A stretch of 6,195 nucleotides of DNA from Candidatus Aenigmatarchaeota archaeon (GCA_028715225.1 JAQUSH010000040.1:1-6195); one strand, 5' to 3'. Shown: positions 1-4,819, counted from the stretch's first letter. Program-made: numbers and translations. Notes: a model not told the origin generated them from the sequence alone.

Positions 1-170
1 ATTGTTGATTTTCCGCATCCAGCTGGTCCGGCGAACAAAAGATGTGGTATTTGTTTAGAATCAACGAAAGCAGCTATTCTTTCTATTATGTTTTCCTGAC
101 CGACTACTTCAGTAAACTCAGTTGGACGATATTTCTCGGTCCAAATTTGAAACTCATTCATTGTAATCAT
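1..170 (-). CDS. rfcS: Replication factor C small subunit (clamp loader), 5' part only
   Basis: This is the N-terminal 56 residues of the archaeal sliding-clamp loader small subunit, an AAA+ ATPase that loads PCNA onto primed DNA. The rest lies beyond the left edge of the window. Seen directly: the minus strand reads MITMNEFQIWTEKYRP, the WxEKYRP signature near the start of RFC subunits, then a VVGQE motif, then IPHLLFAGP leading into the Walker A loop GPAGCGKST (residues 48-56). The loop has Cys-52 where many homologues have Thr. Two in-frame starts exist, at 170 and 161. I chose 170 because a TATA-like box lies 25.5 nt upstream of it, while 161 has no box at suitable distance. No Shine-Dalgarno is visible, so the mRNA is probably leaderless. 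The gene is divergent from the transglutaminase-like gene, with 28 nt between the starts. The family call is secure; small rather than large subunit is inferred from the motif details. Confidence 0.93.
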   Translation of the reverse strand, partial: MITMNEFQIWTEKYRPTEFTEVVGQENIIERIAAFVDSKQIPHLLFAGPAGCGKST

Positions 171-185
171 TTATATATTTATAAG
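171..185 (+). promoter_or_regulatory. TATA-box region for the transglutaminase-like gene
   Basis: The A/T-rich run contains TTATATAT (171-178), centred 24.5 nt before the ATG at 199, and TTTATAAG (178-185), centred 26.5 nt before a second in-frame ATG at 208. Either fits a leaderless transcript. No Shine-Dalgarno lies before either ATG. The run directly abuts the rfcS start codon. Confidence 0.6.
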
Positions 186-191
186 CAAACA

Positions 192-199
192 ATTTAAAA
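192..199 (-). promoter_or_regulatory. TATA-like box for rfcS
   Basis: On the minus strand the octamer TTTTAAAT is centred 25.5 nt upstream of the rfcS ATG at 170. That is the archaeal TATA-to-TSS distance expected if transcription begins at the start codon. Its right end touches the A of the divergent ATG at 199. Confidence 0.5.
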
Positions 200-1899
200 T
201 GATATGTATGATTAAATATCCAATTTTCATTATATTGCTTATATCCTTAATGGCAGTGCCTTCATTTGCGCAATTGACAAATCCATACACAACAGATTAT
301 CTCCTAGCAGAAGTTGTTCAGACAGGAACTATACAAACAACCGGACGCGTAGAAGATATGACTCTTATATTATCTATACCTCAGGAAGATAATTATCAGA
401 CTGTTGAAAAAATAGAAGTTGACAAGGATTATACGATTTACAACGATTCTTTAGGAAACAAATATGTCAGAATAAGATGGAATGATCCGCAGGAAACAAA
501 TAAATTCACAGTTAAGACCCTAGTTCTTGTAAAAAGAAGAGGAACATCAGAAGTAAGAAAAATATCAGATTTTATACAACCAACTCAGCTTATAGATTCA
601 GAAGATTCAAACATCGCTAGCCTGGCAGCAACATTCAAAGGAAACAATTTTGAAAGAATATCATCTGCTACTAAATGGGTTGCAGACAACATAGAATATG
701 ATATGCAATATTCTACTGTTAACAAATCAGCAACATGGACTTTAGCCAACAAAAAAGGCGTATGCGATGAATTTACTACGCTGCTTATAGCGTTGACTAG
801 GAACATGGGATATTATTCTTCTTACATAGCAGGTTATGCATATTCTAAAAACGGAGACTCTAAGGAAGGATTTATTGCTCATGGCTGGGCTGAAGTTAAT
901 GACATGCCAGTTGATCCGACATGGTCGCAGGCAGGTTTCGTGGATGCAACACATATTAAATTTGCTGAATTAGCTGATGCCTCTTACACTCAGGCTTCAA
1001 TAAATGCAAACGGATTAGGAAAGTTTACAATTGATCTGAATGAAATGAGAACTGATATAAGTGTAATTGAGGAAAAAGACAGCTCATTAATACAGGCAAA
1101 TTCTACTCTACTTGATGATATGATATACAGCGGCTATGCTGTAATCAAAACAGATGTCAGTGCTAATGGTTGTTATTTGACTAAAGAAAAAATCCAAAGC
1201 TGCATAAATGGCGAAGGAGAAGATCTTTTGGATGTCCTTGAAGAGGAAAAGACATACTATTTTTGCAATAAAGCATCTGTATTTTCAATAATGAAATTGA
1301 ATGATAACTCAATTGGTTCAAGTCTTTACAAATGTCCTATCAATGTATTGCAATATGCAAACGGTGTTGAAACAGTTCCGCTTAGAGTTTCTTTTGAAAG
1401 CCCAAGAAGCGTAGAATTGACAATAAGCAAGACTATTCTTTACCCAGGAGAAGAATATGAAGTTGAATCAGCAGAATCACACATATTTACTGACAATGGA
1501 GATTATGCCTTTGGGTCTGGAAAGTTCTATGCGCCTAATAGCGACTTTACAATCTATTCTTATGATTCAGGAACACTTGTTTCAAAGAGGATGCAGATTG
1601 TCAGCTCTAAATCTTTTGATGCATACATGACTGTTGGAAATTCTGTACAGGTTCATGTTGAAAACCTTTTAGACAGGCCACAAAACATAACAGTCACAGT
1701 AGGAGATGAAACGCTTGAAAAAGTTGTTGACGACAGCCAGACATTTGTTTTCTCTAGAAAACCTGGAGCATTCCAGGCCGAAGTCAGATCATCAGAATTT
1801 TCAATGATACTTAACGAGAACATCAAACCTAACGAAGTCAACATATTTACCCAGATAATTGATTTTTTTAGAAATCTTTTTAGCGGGTTGTTCAGATAA
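199..1899 (+). CDS. Secreted transglutaminase-like protein
   Basis: A 566-aa exported protein with a transglutaminase-like (papain-fold) core. Residues 1-24 form a signal peptide: a short charged start, the hydrophobic run IFIILLISLMAV, and a probable cleavage after SFA. Residues 30-125 look beta-rich. The core spans about 135-255 and has the complete expected triad: Cys-189 in GVCDEF, His-228 in AHGWAEV and Asp-239 in PVDPTW. Residues 310-385 hold four cysteines (325, 335, 356, 379) that could form disulfides outside the cell. Residues 390-540 are probably beta-sandwich modules. The last 18 residues are aromatic and amphipathic (FFRNLFSGLFR at the end) and may anchor the protein to membrane. 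Archaeal members of this superfamily are usually thought to be proteases or amidases rather than true crosslinkers, so the substrate is unknown. The start could be 199 or 208; both are in frame and have a suitably placed TATA box. Arginine is almost always AGA or AGG. Fold and secretion are secure; the biological role is open. Confidence 0.85.
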   Translation: MICMIKYPIFIILLISLMAVPSFAQLTNPYTTDYLLAEVVQTGTIQTTGRVEDMTLILSIPQEDNYQTVEKIEVDKDYTIYNDSLGNKYVRIRWNDPQETNKFTVKTLVLVKRRGTSEVRKISDFIQPTQLIDSEDSNIASLAATFKGNNFERISSATKWVADNIEYDMQYSTVNKSATWTLANKKGVCDEFTTLLIALTRNMGYYSSYIAGYAYSKNGDSKEGFIAHGWAEVNDMPVDPTWSQAGFVDATHIKFAELADASYTQASINANGLGKFTIDLNEMRTDISVIEEKDSSLIQANSTLLDDMIYSGYAVIKTDVSANGCYLTKEKIQSCINGEGEDLLDVLEEEKTYYFCNKASVFSIMKLNDNSIGSSLYKCPINVLQYANGVETVPLRVSFESPRSVELTISKTILYPGEEYEVESAESHIFTDNGDYAFGSGKFYAPNSDFTIYSYDSGTLVSKRMQIVSSKSFDAYMTVGNSVQVHVENLLDRPQNITVTVGDETLEKVVDDSQTFVFSRKPGAFQAEVRSSEFSMILNENIKPNEVNIFTQIIDFFRNLFSGLFR

Positions 1900-1900
1900 G

Positions 1901-1908
1901 TTTTTAAG
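1901..1908 (+). promoter_or_regulatory. TATA-like box for the 119-aa gene
   Basis: TTTTTAAG begins one base after the stop codon of the transglutaminase-like gene and is centred 37.5 nt before the ATG at 1942. This predicts a TSS near 1930 and a leader of about 12 nt carrying the GGTGA site. Confidence 0.45.
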
Positions 1909-1932
1909 CCTTTCTACACTATTAATAAATAT

Positions 1933-1937
1933 GGTGA
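1933..1937 (+). promoter_or_regulatory. Shine-Dalgarno GGTGA for the 119-aa gene
   Basis: GGTGA matches the archaeal anti-Shine-Dalgarno consensus and stands 4 nt before ATG 1942. It decides the start: the nearby ATG at 1931 opens a six-codon frame (M-V-K-L-W-E, then TAA). Confidence 0.55.
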
Positions 1938-1941
1938 AGTT

Positions 1942-2301
1942 ATGGGAGTAAAAACGAGAGAATATCTGAGAGGATTTGGGCTTACTATAGATGCATATGG
2001 GAATCTCGGAGAATATATTTATGATGCAATATTTGATCAAAAAACTTTAAATGGCCCAATGGAAAATAGACATACAATTGGTATGCAGATAATATCAAAA
2101 AACTTTAAAGAAGGGGATAGTACTAAAATTTATGATGCGGCAACAGTTGCTGGCATATTAACAGCTGCATCAATACATTGTGCAACTTGCGGAATTTCAA
2201 TAGTTGCAGTTCCTTTTTGTGATGGTATTTACAATTCTGCTAGATTAATCAAGAAAACATTAAGCGAACGCAATATGAAGAAAAATGCTCAATATATATA
2301 A
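1942..2301 (+). CDS. Unrecognised 119-aa protein with a hydrophobic Cys-bearing segment
   Basis: I do not recognise this protein. The N-terminal 60 residues are mixed and soluble-looking, rich in Gly, Tyr and charged residues (LRGFGLTIDAYGNLGEYIYD). Residues 64-92 are Ala/Ile/Val-rich and could form one membrane helix or a buried hairpin. This segment carries Cys-80 and Cys-83 (HCATC), and Cys-93 follows it. The tail is basic (RLIKKTLSERNMKK), which would favour a cytoplasmic C terminus if the segment does span the membrane. The start is supported by a GGTGA site and a TATA-like box upstream. The gene lies 42 nt after the transglutaminase-like gene and 20 nt before the AK6-like kinase, all on the same strand. 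Co-transcription with the upstream gene is possible but not required. Codon use (mostly AGA arginine, many ATA) matches the neighbours, supporting a real gene. Confidence 0.7.
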   Translation: MGVKTREYLRGFGLTIDAYGNLGEYIYDAIFDQKTLNGPMENRHTIGMQIISKNFKEGDSTKIYDAATVAGILTAASIHCATCGISIVAVPFCDGIYNSARLIKKTLSERNMKKNAQYI

Positions 2302-2302
2302 A
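2293..2302 (+). promoter_or_regulatory. TATA box for the AK6-L40e-DGGGPS operon
   Basis: TATATATAAA overlaps the stop codon of the 119-aa gene. Its TATATATA core (2293-2300) is centred 25.5 nt before ATG 2322. No Shine-Dalgarno precedes that ATG, so a leaderless operon transcript is likely. Confidence 0.6.
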
Positions 2303-2321
2303 TTAACTTCTAAATACTGTT

Positions 2322-2819
2322 ATGAGAATTGCTATAACCGGAACACCCGGAGTCGGGAAGACACTTCTTTCAAAGAAACTTGCAAAGATGATAAAATATG
2401 ATGTTATTGAATTAAACAAGGAAATAAAGAAAAACAAATTATATGATTCTTACGACAAGAAAAGAAAATGCTTGGTTGTTGACATAAAGAAAGTTGATAG
2501 ATATCTTAAGAAAATAAAATTAAAAAATATGATAATCGACAGCCATCTGTCGCACTACCTGAAAAACAACGATATTGTTATTGTTCTAAGATGCGAGCCA
2601 AAAATGCTTGAAAAAAGACTAAGAAAGAAGAGATGGAACAAGGAGAAAGTTAGAGAAAACTTAGAAGCTGAATACATAAATCTGATAATCTGGGAGGCCA
2701 GGCAGTCGAACAAGAATGTTTACGACGTGGACACGACTAAAGGTAAGCCTTTAAATACCTTAAAACAAATTATAAATGGAAAGGGAAAGAAGTATAAGAA
2801 ACAGATAAATTGGATGTGA
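2322..2819 (+). CDS. AK6/Fap7-like adenylate kinase-family NTPase
   Basis: A 165-aa cytoplasmic P-loop kinase of the AK6/Fap7 family, which has adenylate kinase and ATPase activity and in eukaryotes and archaea is linked to small-subunit ribosome maturation with uS11 (Rps14). Seen directly: Walker A GTPGVGKT at residues 7-14; an ELNKEI segment (30-35) in the nucleoside-monophosphate-binding region; the archaeal-type IIDSHLSH motif (71-78) in the Walker B region; the strand IVIVLRCEP (85-93); and the short lid RLRKKRWNKEKVRENLEAEY (99-118). Length is normal for archaeal members (about 160-190 aa). The start is fixed by the Walker A distance and an upstream TATA box. The stop overlaps the ribosome binding site of the L40e gene 4 nt downstream, so the two are probably translationally coupled. 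All arginines are AGA or AGG. The family call is firm. The ribosomal role comes from family knowledge and from the adjacent ribosomal protein gene. Confidence 0.92.
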   Translation: MRIAITGTPGVGKTLLSKKLAKMIKYDVIELNKEIKKNKLYDSYDKKRKCLVVDIKKVDRYLKKIKLKNMIIDSHLSHYLKNNDIVIVLRCEPKMLEKRLRKKRWNKEKVRENLEAEYINLIIWEARQSNKNVYDVDTTKGKPLNTLKQIINGKGKKYKKQINWM

Positions 2820-2820
2820 T
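2816..2820 (+). promoter_or_regulatory. Shine-Dalgarno GTGAT for L40e, overlapping the kinase stop
   Basis: GTGAT contains the TGA stop of the upstream kinase gene and lies 3 nt before ATG 2824. It matches the 3' part of the archaeal GGAGGTGAT consensus. The overlap suggests translational coupling. Confidence 0.5.
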
Positions 2821-2823
2821 TGA

Positions 2824-3000
2824 ATGGGAAAAGTAAGAGCACCGGCAACAGTAAGAAGAGTTTATGAAAGAATGTTTATTTGCATGAGATGCAACTCTAA
2901 ATTAAGATCAGATACTCTTAGAGTCAAAGCTGGAAAGGTTAAGTGCAGAAAATGCGGTTACAAACATCTTAGAGCAAAGAAAAAAGATAGAAAGGTATAG
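2824..3000 (+). CDS. rpl40e: Large-subunit ribosomal protein eL40 (L40e)
   Basis: A 58-aa zinc-binding ribosomal protein of the archaeal/eukaryotic 50S/60S subunit. In eukaryotes the orthologue is made as a ubiquitin fusion; in archaea it is free-standing, as here. Seen directly: an RRVYERMFIC lead-in, a first knuckle C20-x2-C23, a second knuckle C41-x2-C44 (KCRKCG), and the typical LRAKKKDRK tail matching the L40 LRPKKK ending. The linker between knuckles is 17 residues, against about 10 in the archaeal and human versions I recall, so this is a slightly expanded form. All ten arginines are AGA. The gene sits between the AK6-like kinase (4-nt gap) and DGGGP synthase (3-nt gap). The overlapping ribosome binding sites suggest a single operon. 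An unrelated zinc-ribbon protein is the main alternative, but the ends match L40e well. Confidence 0.87.
   Translation: MGKVRAPATVRRVYERMFICMRCNSKLRSDTLRVKAGKVKCRKCGYKHLRAKKKDRKV
2993..2996 (+). promoter_or_regulatory. Weak Shine-Dalgarno AGGT for DGGGP synthase
   Basis: AGGT within the last codons of L40e stands 7 nt before ATG 3004. It is short, but its position and the 3-nt intergenic gap suit coupled translation within the operon. Confidence 0.4.
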
Positions 3001-3003
3001 ATA

Positions 3004-3813
3004 ATGAATTCTTTAGTTCAGTTGATGAGACCTTCAGTAGTTGCTTTAGGTATTTTGGGTGTTATTGTTGGATCATTTGTAAGCGGCTATTTTGATACCT
3101 TTGAAATAATAGTATCTATAATTGTTGTATTGTTCATAGCTGGAGCAGGAAATGCAATAAATGATTACTATGACTATGAGATAGATAAGACAAATAAGCC
3201 AAATAGACCAATACCATCTGGAAAAATAAGCAGAAAAAATGTTCTATATATTTCGATATTACTTTACTTAGTTGGTATTTCTTTATGTTCTATGCTAAGC
3301 ATTTACTGCTTTGGTTTAGCAATATTTAATACATTCATATCATGGTTATATTCAGCTAGAATAAAAACGAAATATACATTCGGAAACATTATACCAAGCT
3401 GGCTAGGTGCCTCAAGCATATTATTTGGTGGTCTGCTAACAGAAACAGTTGGATTAAGCGTTATAGCAGCAGCTTCAATGGCCTTCTTTGCAAATACAGG
3501 AAGAGAAATAGCTAAAGATATCGAAGACATGCAAGGAGATGAGAAAGGTGGAAAGAAAACTGTTCCGATTTTATTCGGAGAAGATGTGGCCAGAGTAGTT
3601 ATTAAGATATTTGTCATAGTTGCTATCTTGATGACACCATTGCCATTCATATTTGAGTTGTTAAATTCTTATTATATTATTGCTGTTTTGATATGTGATG
3701 TGATGTTCATCTATTCTTTCAGATTTCTGAAGAAAAATCCTGCTAAAGCGCAGAAGATAATGAAGATTGCTATGTTTATTGGAGTGCTATCCTTCTTAAT
3801 TGGTGCACTATAG
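3004..3813 (+). CDS. Digeranylgeranylglyceryl phosphate synthase (UbiA family)
   Basis: A 269-aa integral membrane prenyltransferase. It is assigned as (S)-3-O-geranylgeranylglyceryl phosphate geranylgeranyltransferase (EC 2.5.1.42), which adds the second geranylgeranyl ether chain in archaeal lipid synthesis. Seen directly: about eight or nine hydrophobic helices; the first Asp-rich motif NDYYDYEID (residues 53-61), followed by KPNRPIPSGKIS; and the second motif REIAKDIEDMQGD (167-179) followed by a TVPILFG segment. The REIxKDIEDxxGD form is typical of DGGGP synthases rather than of UbiA proteins acting on quinones, heme or chlorophyll. Length is normal. The gene is the third of a probable operon after the AK6-like kinase and L40e, with no room for its own promoter upstream. 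All seven arginines are AGA. The UbiA family call is certain; the exact substrate is a strong inference. Confidence 0.9.
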   Translation: MNSLVQLMRPSVVALGILGVIVGSFVSGYFDTFEIIVSIIVVLFIAGAGNAINDYYDYEIDKTNKPNRPIPSGKISRKNVLYISILLYLVGISLCSMLSIYCFGLAIFNTFISWLYSARIKTKYTFGNIIPSWLGASSILFGGLLTETVGLSVIAAASMAFFANTGREIAKDIEDMQGDEKGGKKTVPILFGEDVARVVIKIFVIVAILMTPLPFIFELLNSYYIIAVLICDVMFIYSFRFLKKNPAKAQKIMKIAMFIGVLSFLIGAL

Positions 3814-3818
3814 AAAAG

Positions 3819-3826
3819 TATATAAA
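3819..3826 (+). promoter_or_regulatory. TATA box for the 99-aa zinc-ribbon gene
   Basis: TATATAAA is a near-perfect archaeal TATA box centred 26.5 nt before ATG 3849. The stretch between box and ATG has no Shine-Dalgarno, predicting a leaderless mRNA. Confidence 0.7.
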
Positions 3827-3848
3827 ATAAACAAACACTTTCTTAATT

Positions 3849-4148
3849 ATGGATGAGATAAACAAAATAATACAGGAGAAGAAGATAACTCCATCTGGTT
3901 GTGAATATCACACTATCAGAGATTTTGAAAACAACGGCCGGCTTAGAGCATTAGTTATCAAAGGAGACAACGTTCTTCATGTTGAATATATTTGTCCTAA
4001 TTGCGGACACAAAGGTTACAAGAAACAGGAATATGTAAAAGTTTCTAAAGCAGCTTCTATACGATTTGTAGTCGAATGCGACAAATGCAAGTTTAAAATG
4101 AAAATTGAAAAATTGAAAGGCGGAAAGAAAAAGAAGACAGAAGAATAG
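3849..4148 (+). CDS. Unrecognised 99-aa zinc-ribbon protein
   Basis: I cannot assign a family. Two CxxC pairs, C49-PN-C52 (ICPNCGHKGY) and C77-DK-C80 (VECDKCKFKM), sit 24 residues apart, as expected for a single zinc ribbon. Residues 1-48 form a separate N-terminal part with a lone Cys-18. The C terminus is very basic (KLKGGKKKKTEE), which suggests contact with nucleic acid or the ribosome. Such ribbons occur in archaeal transcription factors, ribosomal proteins and RNA-modification subunits; nothing in the sequence chooses among these. The gene has its own strong TATA box, lies 35 nt after DGGGP synthase, and is followed 36 nt later by the 88-aa gene. Two of its four arginines are CGN codons, a small departure from the genes to its left. 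It is very likely a real gene, given the ordered Cys pairs and promoter. Confidence 0.8.
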   Translation: MDEINKIIQEKKITPSGCEYHTIRDFENNGRLRALVIKGDNVLHVEYICPNCGHKGYKKQEYVKVSKAASIRFVVECDKCKFKMKIEKLKGGKKKKTEE

Positions 4149-4154
4149 ATACAC

Positions 4155-4162
4155 TATTTAAG
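4155..4162 (+). promoter_or_regulatory. TATA-like box for the 88-aa gene
   Basis: TATTTAAG is centred 26.5 nt before ATG 4185, the same spacing as at the preceding gene. No Shine-Dalgarno is seen before the ATG, so a leaderless mRNA is likely. Confidence 0.55.
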
Positions 4163-4184
4163 GAAGCGCTGCAAAATATTTCTT

Positions 4185-4451
4185 ATGCCAGGAAAAGATT
4201 TAACACCACCAGCACCACTTTCAAAAGTGGATATAAAATATATAGAAGAACAGGCAAGAAAGCCAGTTACACAAGAAGATAAGGAAGCTGCGCATAGAGA
4301 AATGAGAGAACTATATGGACCAGTATATTATATCATGTTTCCACCGATTACACAAAAAGAAAAAGCAGAGGCTCGCAAATATCTTGAGGAAGAATTTGGA
4401 AACGAATTAACGACAAATAAATATCTAAATAAAATATATACAAGTTTATGA
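4185..4451 (+). CDS. Unrecognised 88-aa charged helical protein with internal repeats
   Basis: I do not recognise this protein. It has no signal peptide, no membrane segment and no cysteine, so it is probably cytoplasmic. The sequence is Glu/Lys-rich and looks helical. A motif of the form P-[LIV]-[ST]-x-x-[DE] followed by a charged helix occurs three times, at Pro-11 (PLSKVDIKYIEEQA), Pro-27 (PVTQEDKEAAHREMRELYG) and Pro-54 (PITQKEKAEARKYLEEEFG). The last two copies align over 19 residues without gaps. Between them lies an aromatic linker (PVYYIMFP). This could be a small bundle of capped helices or a binding scaffold. The gene has its own TATA-like box and precedes tRNA-Thr by 48 nt. It is supported as real by promoter spacing and ordered protein composition, but its function is unknown. 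Confidence 0.7.
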   Translation: MPGKDLTPPAPLSKVDIKYIEEQARKPVTQEDKEAAHREMRELYGPVYYIMFPPITQKEKAEARKYLEEEFGNELTTNKYLNKIYTSL

Positions 4452-4462
4452 GCTTAATTTAT

Positions 4463-4470
4463 TATTTAAA
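4463..4470 (+). promoter_or_regulatory. TATA-like box for tRNA-Thr
   Basis: TATTTAAA is centred 33.5 nt before the first base of the mature tRNA. A TSS about 26 nt downstream would give a precursor with a leader of roughly 7 nt for RNase P to remove. Confidence 0.5.
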
Positions 4471-4499
4471 TTCTATTAAACTAAAGATATTAGTTATAT

Positions 4500-4575
4500 G
4501 CCACGGTAGTTCAGTCGGTAGAATGTTGCCTTGGTAAGGCAAAGGTCGCGAGTTCAATTCTCGCCCGTGGCTCCA
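4500..4575 (+). tRNA. tRNA-Thr (anticodon GGU), CCA encoded
   Basis: A complete 76-nt cloverleaf. The acceptor stem GCCACGG pairs perfectly with CCGTGGC. The D arm has GTTC/GAAT (one G-U pair) around an 8-nt loop with the conserved GG. The anticodon stem TTGCC/GGCAA encloses loop TTGGTAA, giving anticodon GGT, which reads ACC and ACU threonine codons. The variable loop is 5 nt. The T arm is GCGAG/CTCGC with loop TTCAATT. The discriminator base is T, and the 3' CCA is encoded in the gene, so CCA addition is not needed for the primary copy. No intron is present. The convergent 66-aa gene ends one base beyond the tRNA 3' end. Confidence 0.97.
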
Positions 4576-4576
4576 T

Positions 4577-4777
4577 TTAAATCTTCATGACATTGATTTC
4601 TTTATTTCTTTGAACACACTGGCCAGTTTCCATGTTTATTATCAGCTGATCTCTGCATATCTTGAATTTTCCACCGTTTCCGTCAGAAAATATCATGTAT
4701 CTGTTTCCATACTGATCAACTACGTATTTATCCGGGCTGACAAGTGTCTGTTCATTGAATACAAATGTAAACTCCAT
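4577..4777 (-). CDS. Unrecognised 66-aa protein downstream of ogg
   Basis: I do not recognise this small protein. It looks soluble and beta-rich, with alternating patterns such as FTFVFNEQTLV and KYVVDQYGNRYMIF, a glycine turn SDGNGGKF, and two cysteines (41 and 54). There is no signal peptide, membrane helix or metal-binding pair. The start is well supported: a strong AGGTGA Shine-Dalgarno lies 5 nt upstream, and a TATA-like box is centred 36.5 nt upstream. All three arginines are AGA. It follows ogg on the same strand with a 42-nt gap, so it may share ogg readthrough as well as using its own promoter. Its stop codon ends one base from the 3' end of the convergent tRNA-Thr. The overlapping plus-strand frame in this region has no comparable signals. 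Confidence 0.72.
   Translation of the reverse strand: MEFTFVFNEQTLVSPDKYVVDQYGNRYMIFSDGNGGKFKICRDQLIINMETGQCVQRNKEINVMKI
4597..4611 (+). terminator. Possible T-rich terminator for tRNA-Thr
   Basis: Twelve of fifteen bases are T on the plus strand, in three short runs starting 21 nt after the tRNA. Archaeal RNA polymerase terminates at such U-rich tracts. The site lies inside the antisense 66-aa gene, so the T-richness may simply reflect its Lys/Glu/Asn codons. Confidence 0.25.
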
Positions 4778-4782
4778 TTAAT

Positions 4783-4788
4783 TCACCT
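4783..4788 (-). promoter_or_regulatory. Strong Shine-Dalgarno AGGTGA for the 66-aa gene
   Basis: AGGTGA on the minus strand is the best Shine-Dalgarno match in the window and stands 5 nt before the ATG at 4777. It is the main reason for accepting this small gene. Confidence 0.7.
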
Positions 4789-4809
4789 ATAAAATTATCA
4801 GAATTACAT

Positions 4810-4817
4810 ATATTTAA
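4810..4817 (-). promoter_or_regulatory. TATA-like box for the 66-aa gene
   Basis: TTAAATAT on the minus strand, just past the ogg stop, is centred 36.5 nt upstream of ATG 4777. It would start transcription near the AGGTGA site, giving a short leader that contains it. Confidence 0.45.
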
Positions 4818-4819
4818 GG

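Noticed and set aside
1113..1118. TGATGA resembling a C box of an archaeal C/D sRNA
   Set aside because: It lies in the transglutaminase-like coding frame as Asp-Asp codons, and I see no properly spaced D', C' and D boxes around it.
1863..1869. Run of T as a terminator for the transglutaminase-like gene
   Set aside because: It encodes Phe codons of the C-terminal helix, before the stop codon, so it cannot end a functional transcript there.
585..2040. Four minus-strand frames of 63-79 codons opposite the transglutaminase-like gene and the 119-aa gene
   Set aside because: They overlap well-supported coding sequence on the other strand, have no start signals, and resemble no protein.
3303..3650. 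115-codon minus-strand frame inside the DGGGP synthase gene
   Set aside because: It is antisense to conserved UbiA motifs, has Pro/Ser-rich shadow composition, and has no TATA box or Shine-Dalgarno at a suitable distance.
3951..4154. 67-codon minus-strand frame opposite the zinc-ribbon gene
   Set aside because: Its Phe/Leu-rich composition is the antisense of Lys/Glu codons in the real gene, and the plus frame has ordered CxxC pairs.
4500..4575. tRNA-Thr as an integration site for a mobile element
   Set aside because: I see no second copy of the tRNA 3' end and no integrase gene within the window, and the adjacent gene abuts the tRNA naturally.
4610..4792. 60-codon plus-strand frame opposite the 66-aa gene
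   Set aside because: The minus-strand frame has a strong AGGTGA site and a TATA-like box; the plus frame has neither and begins just after a T-rich tract.
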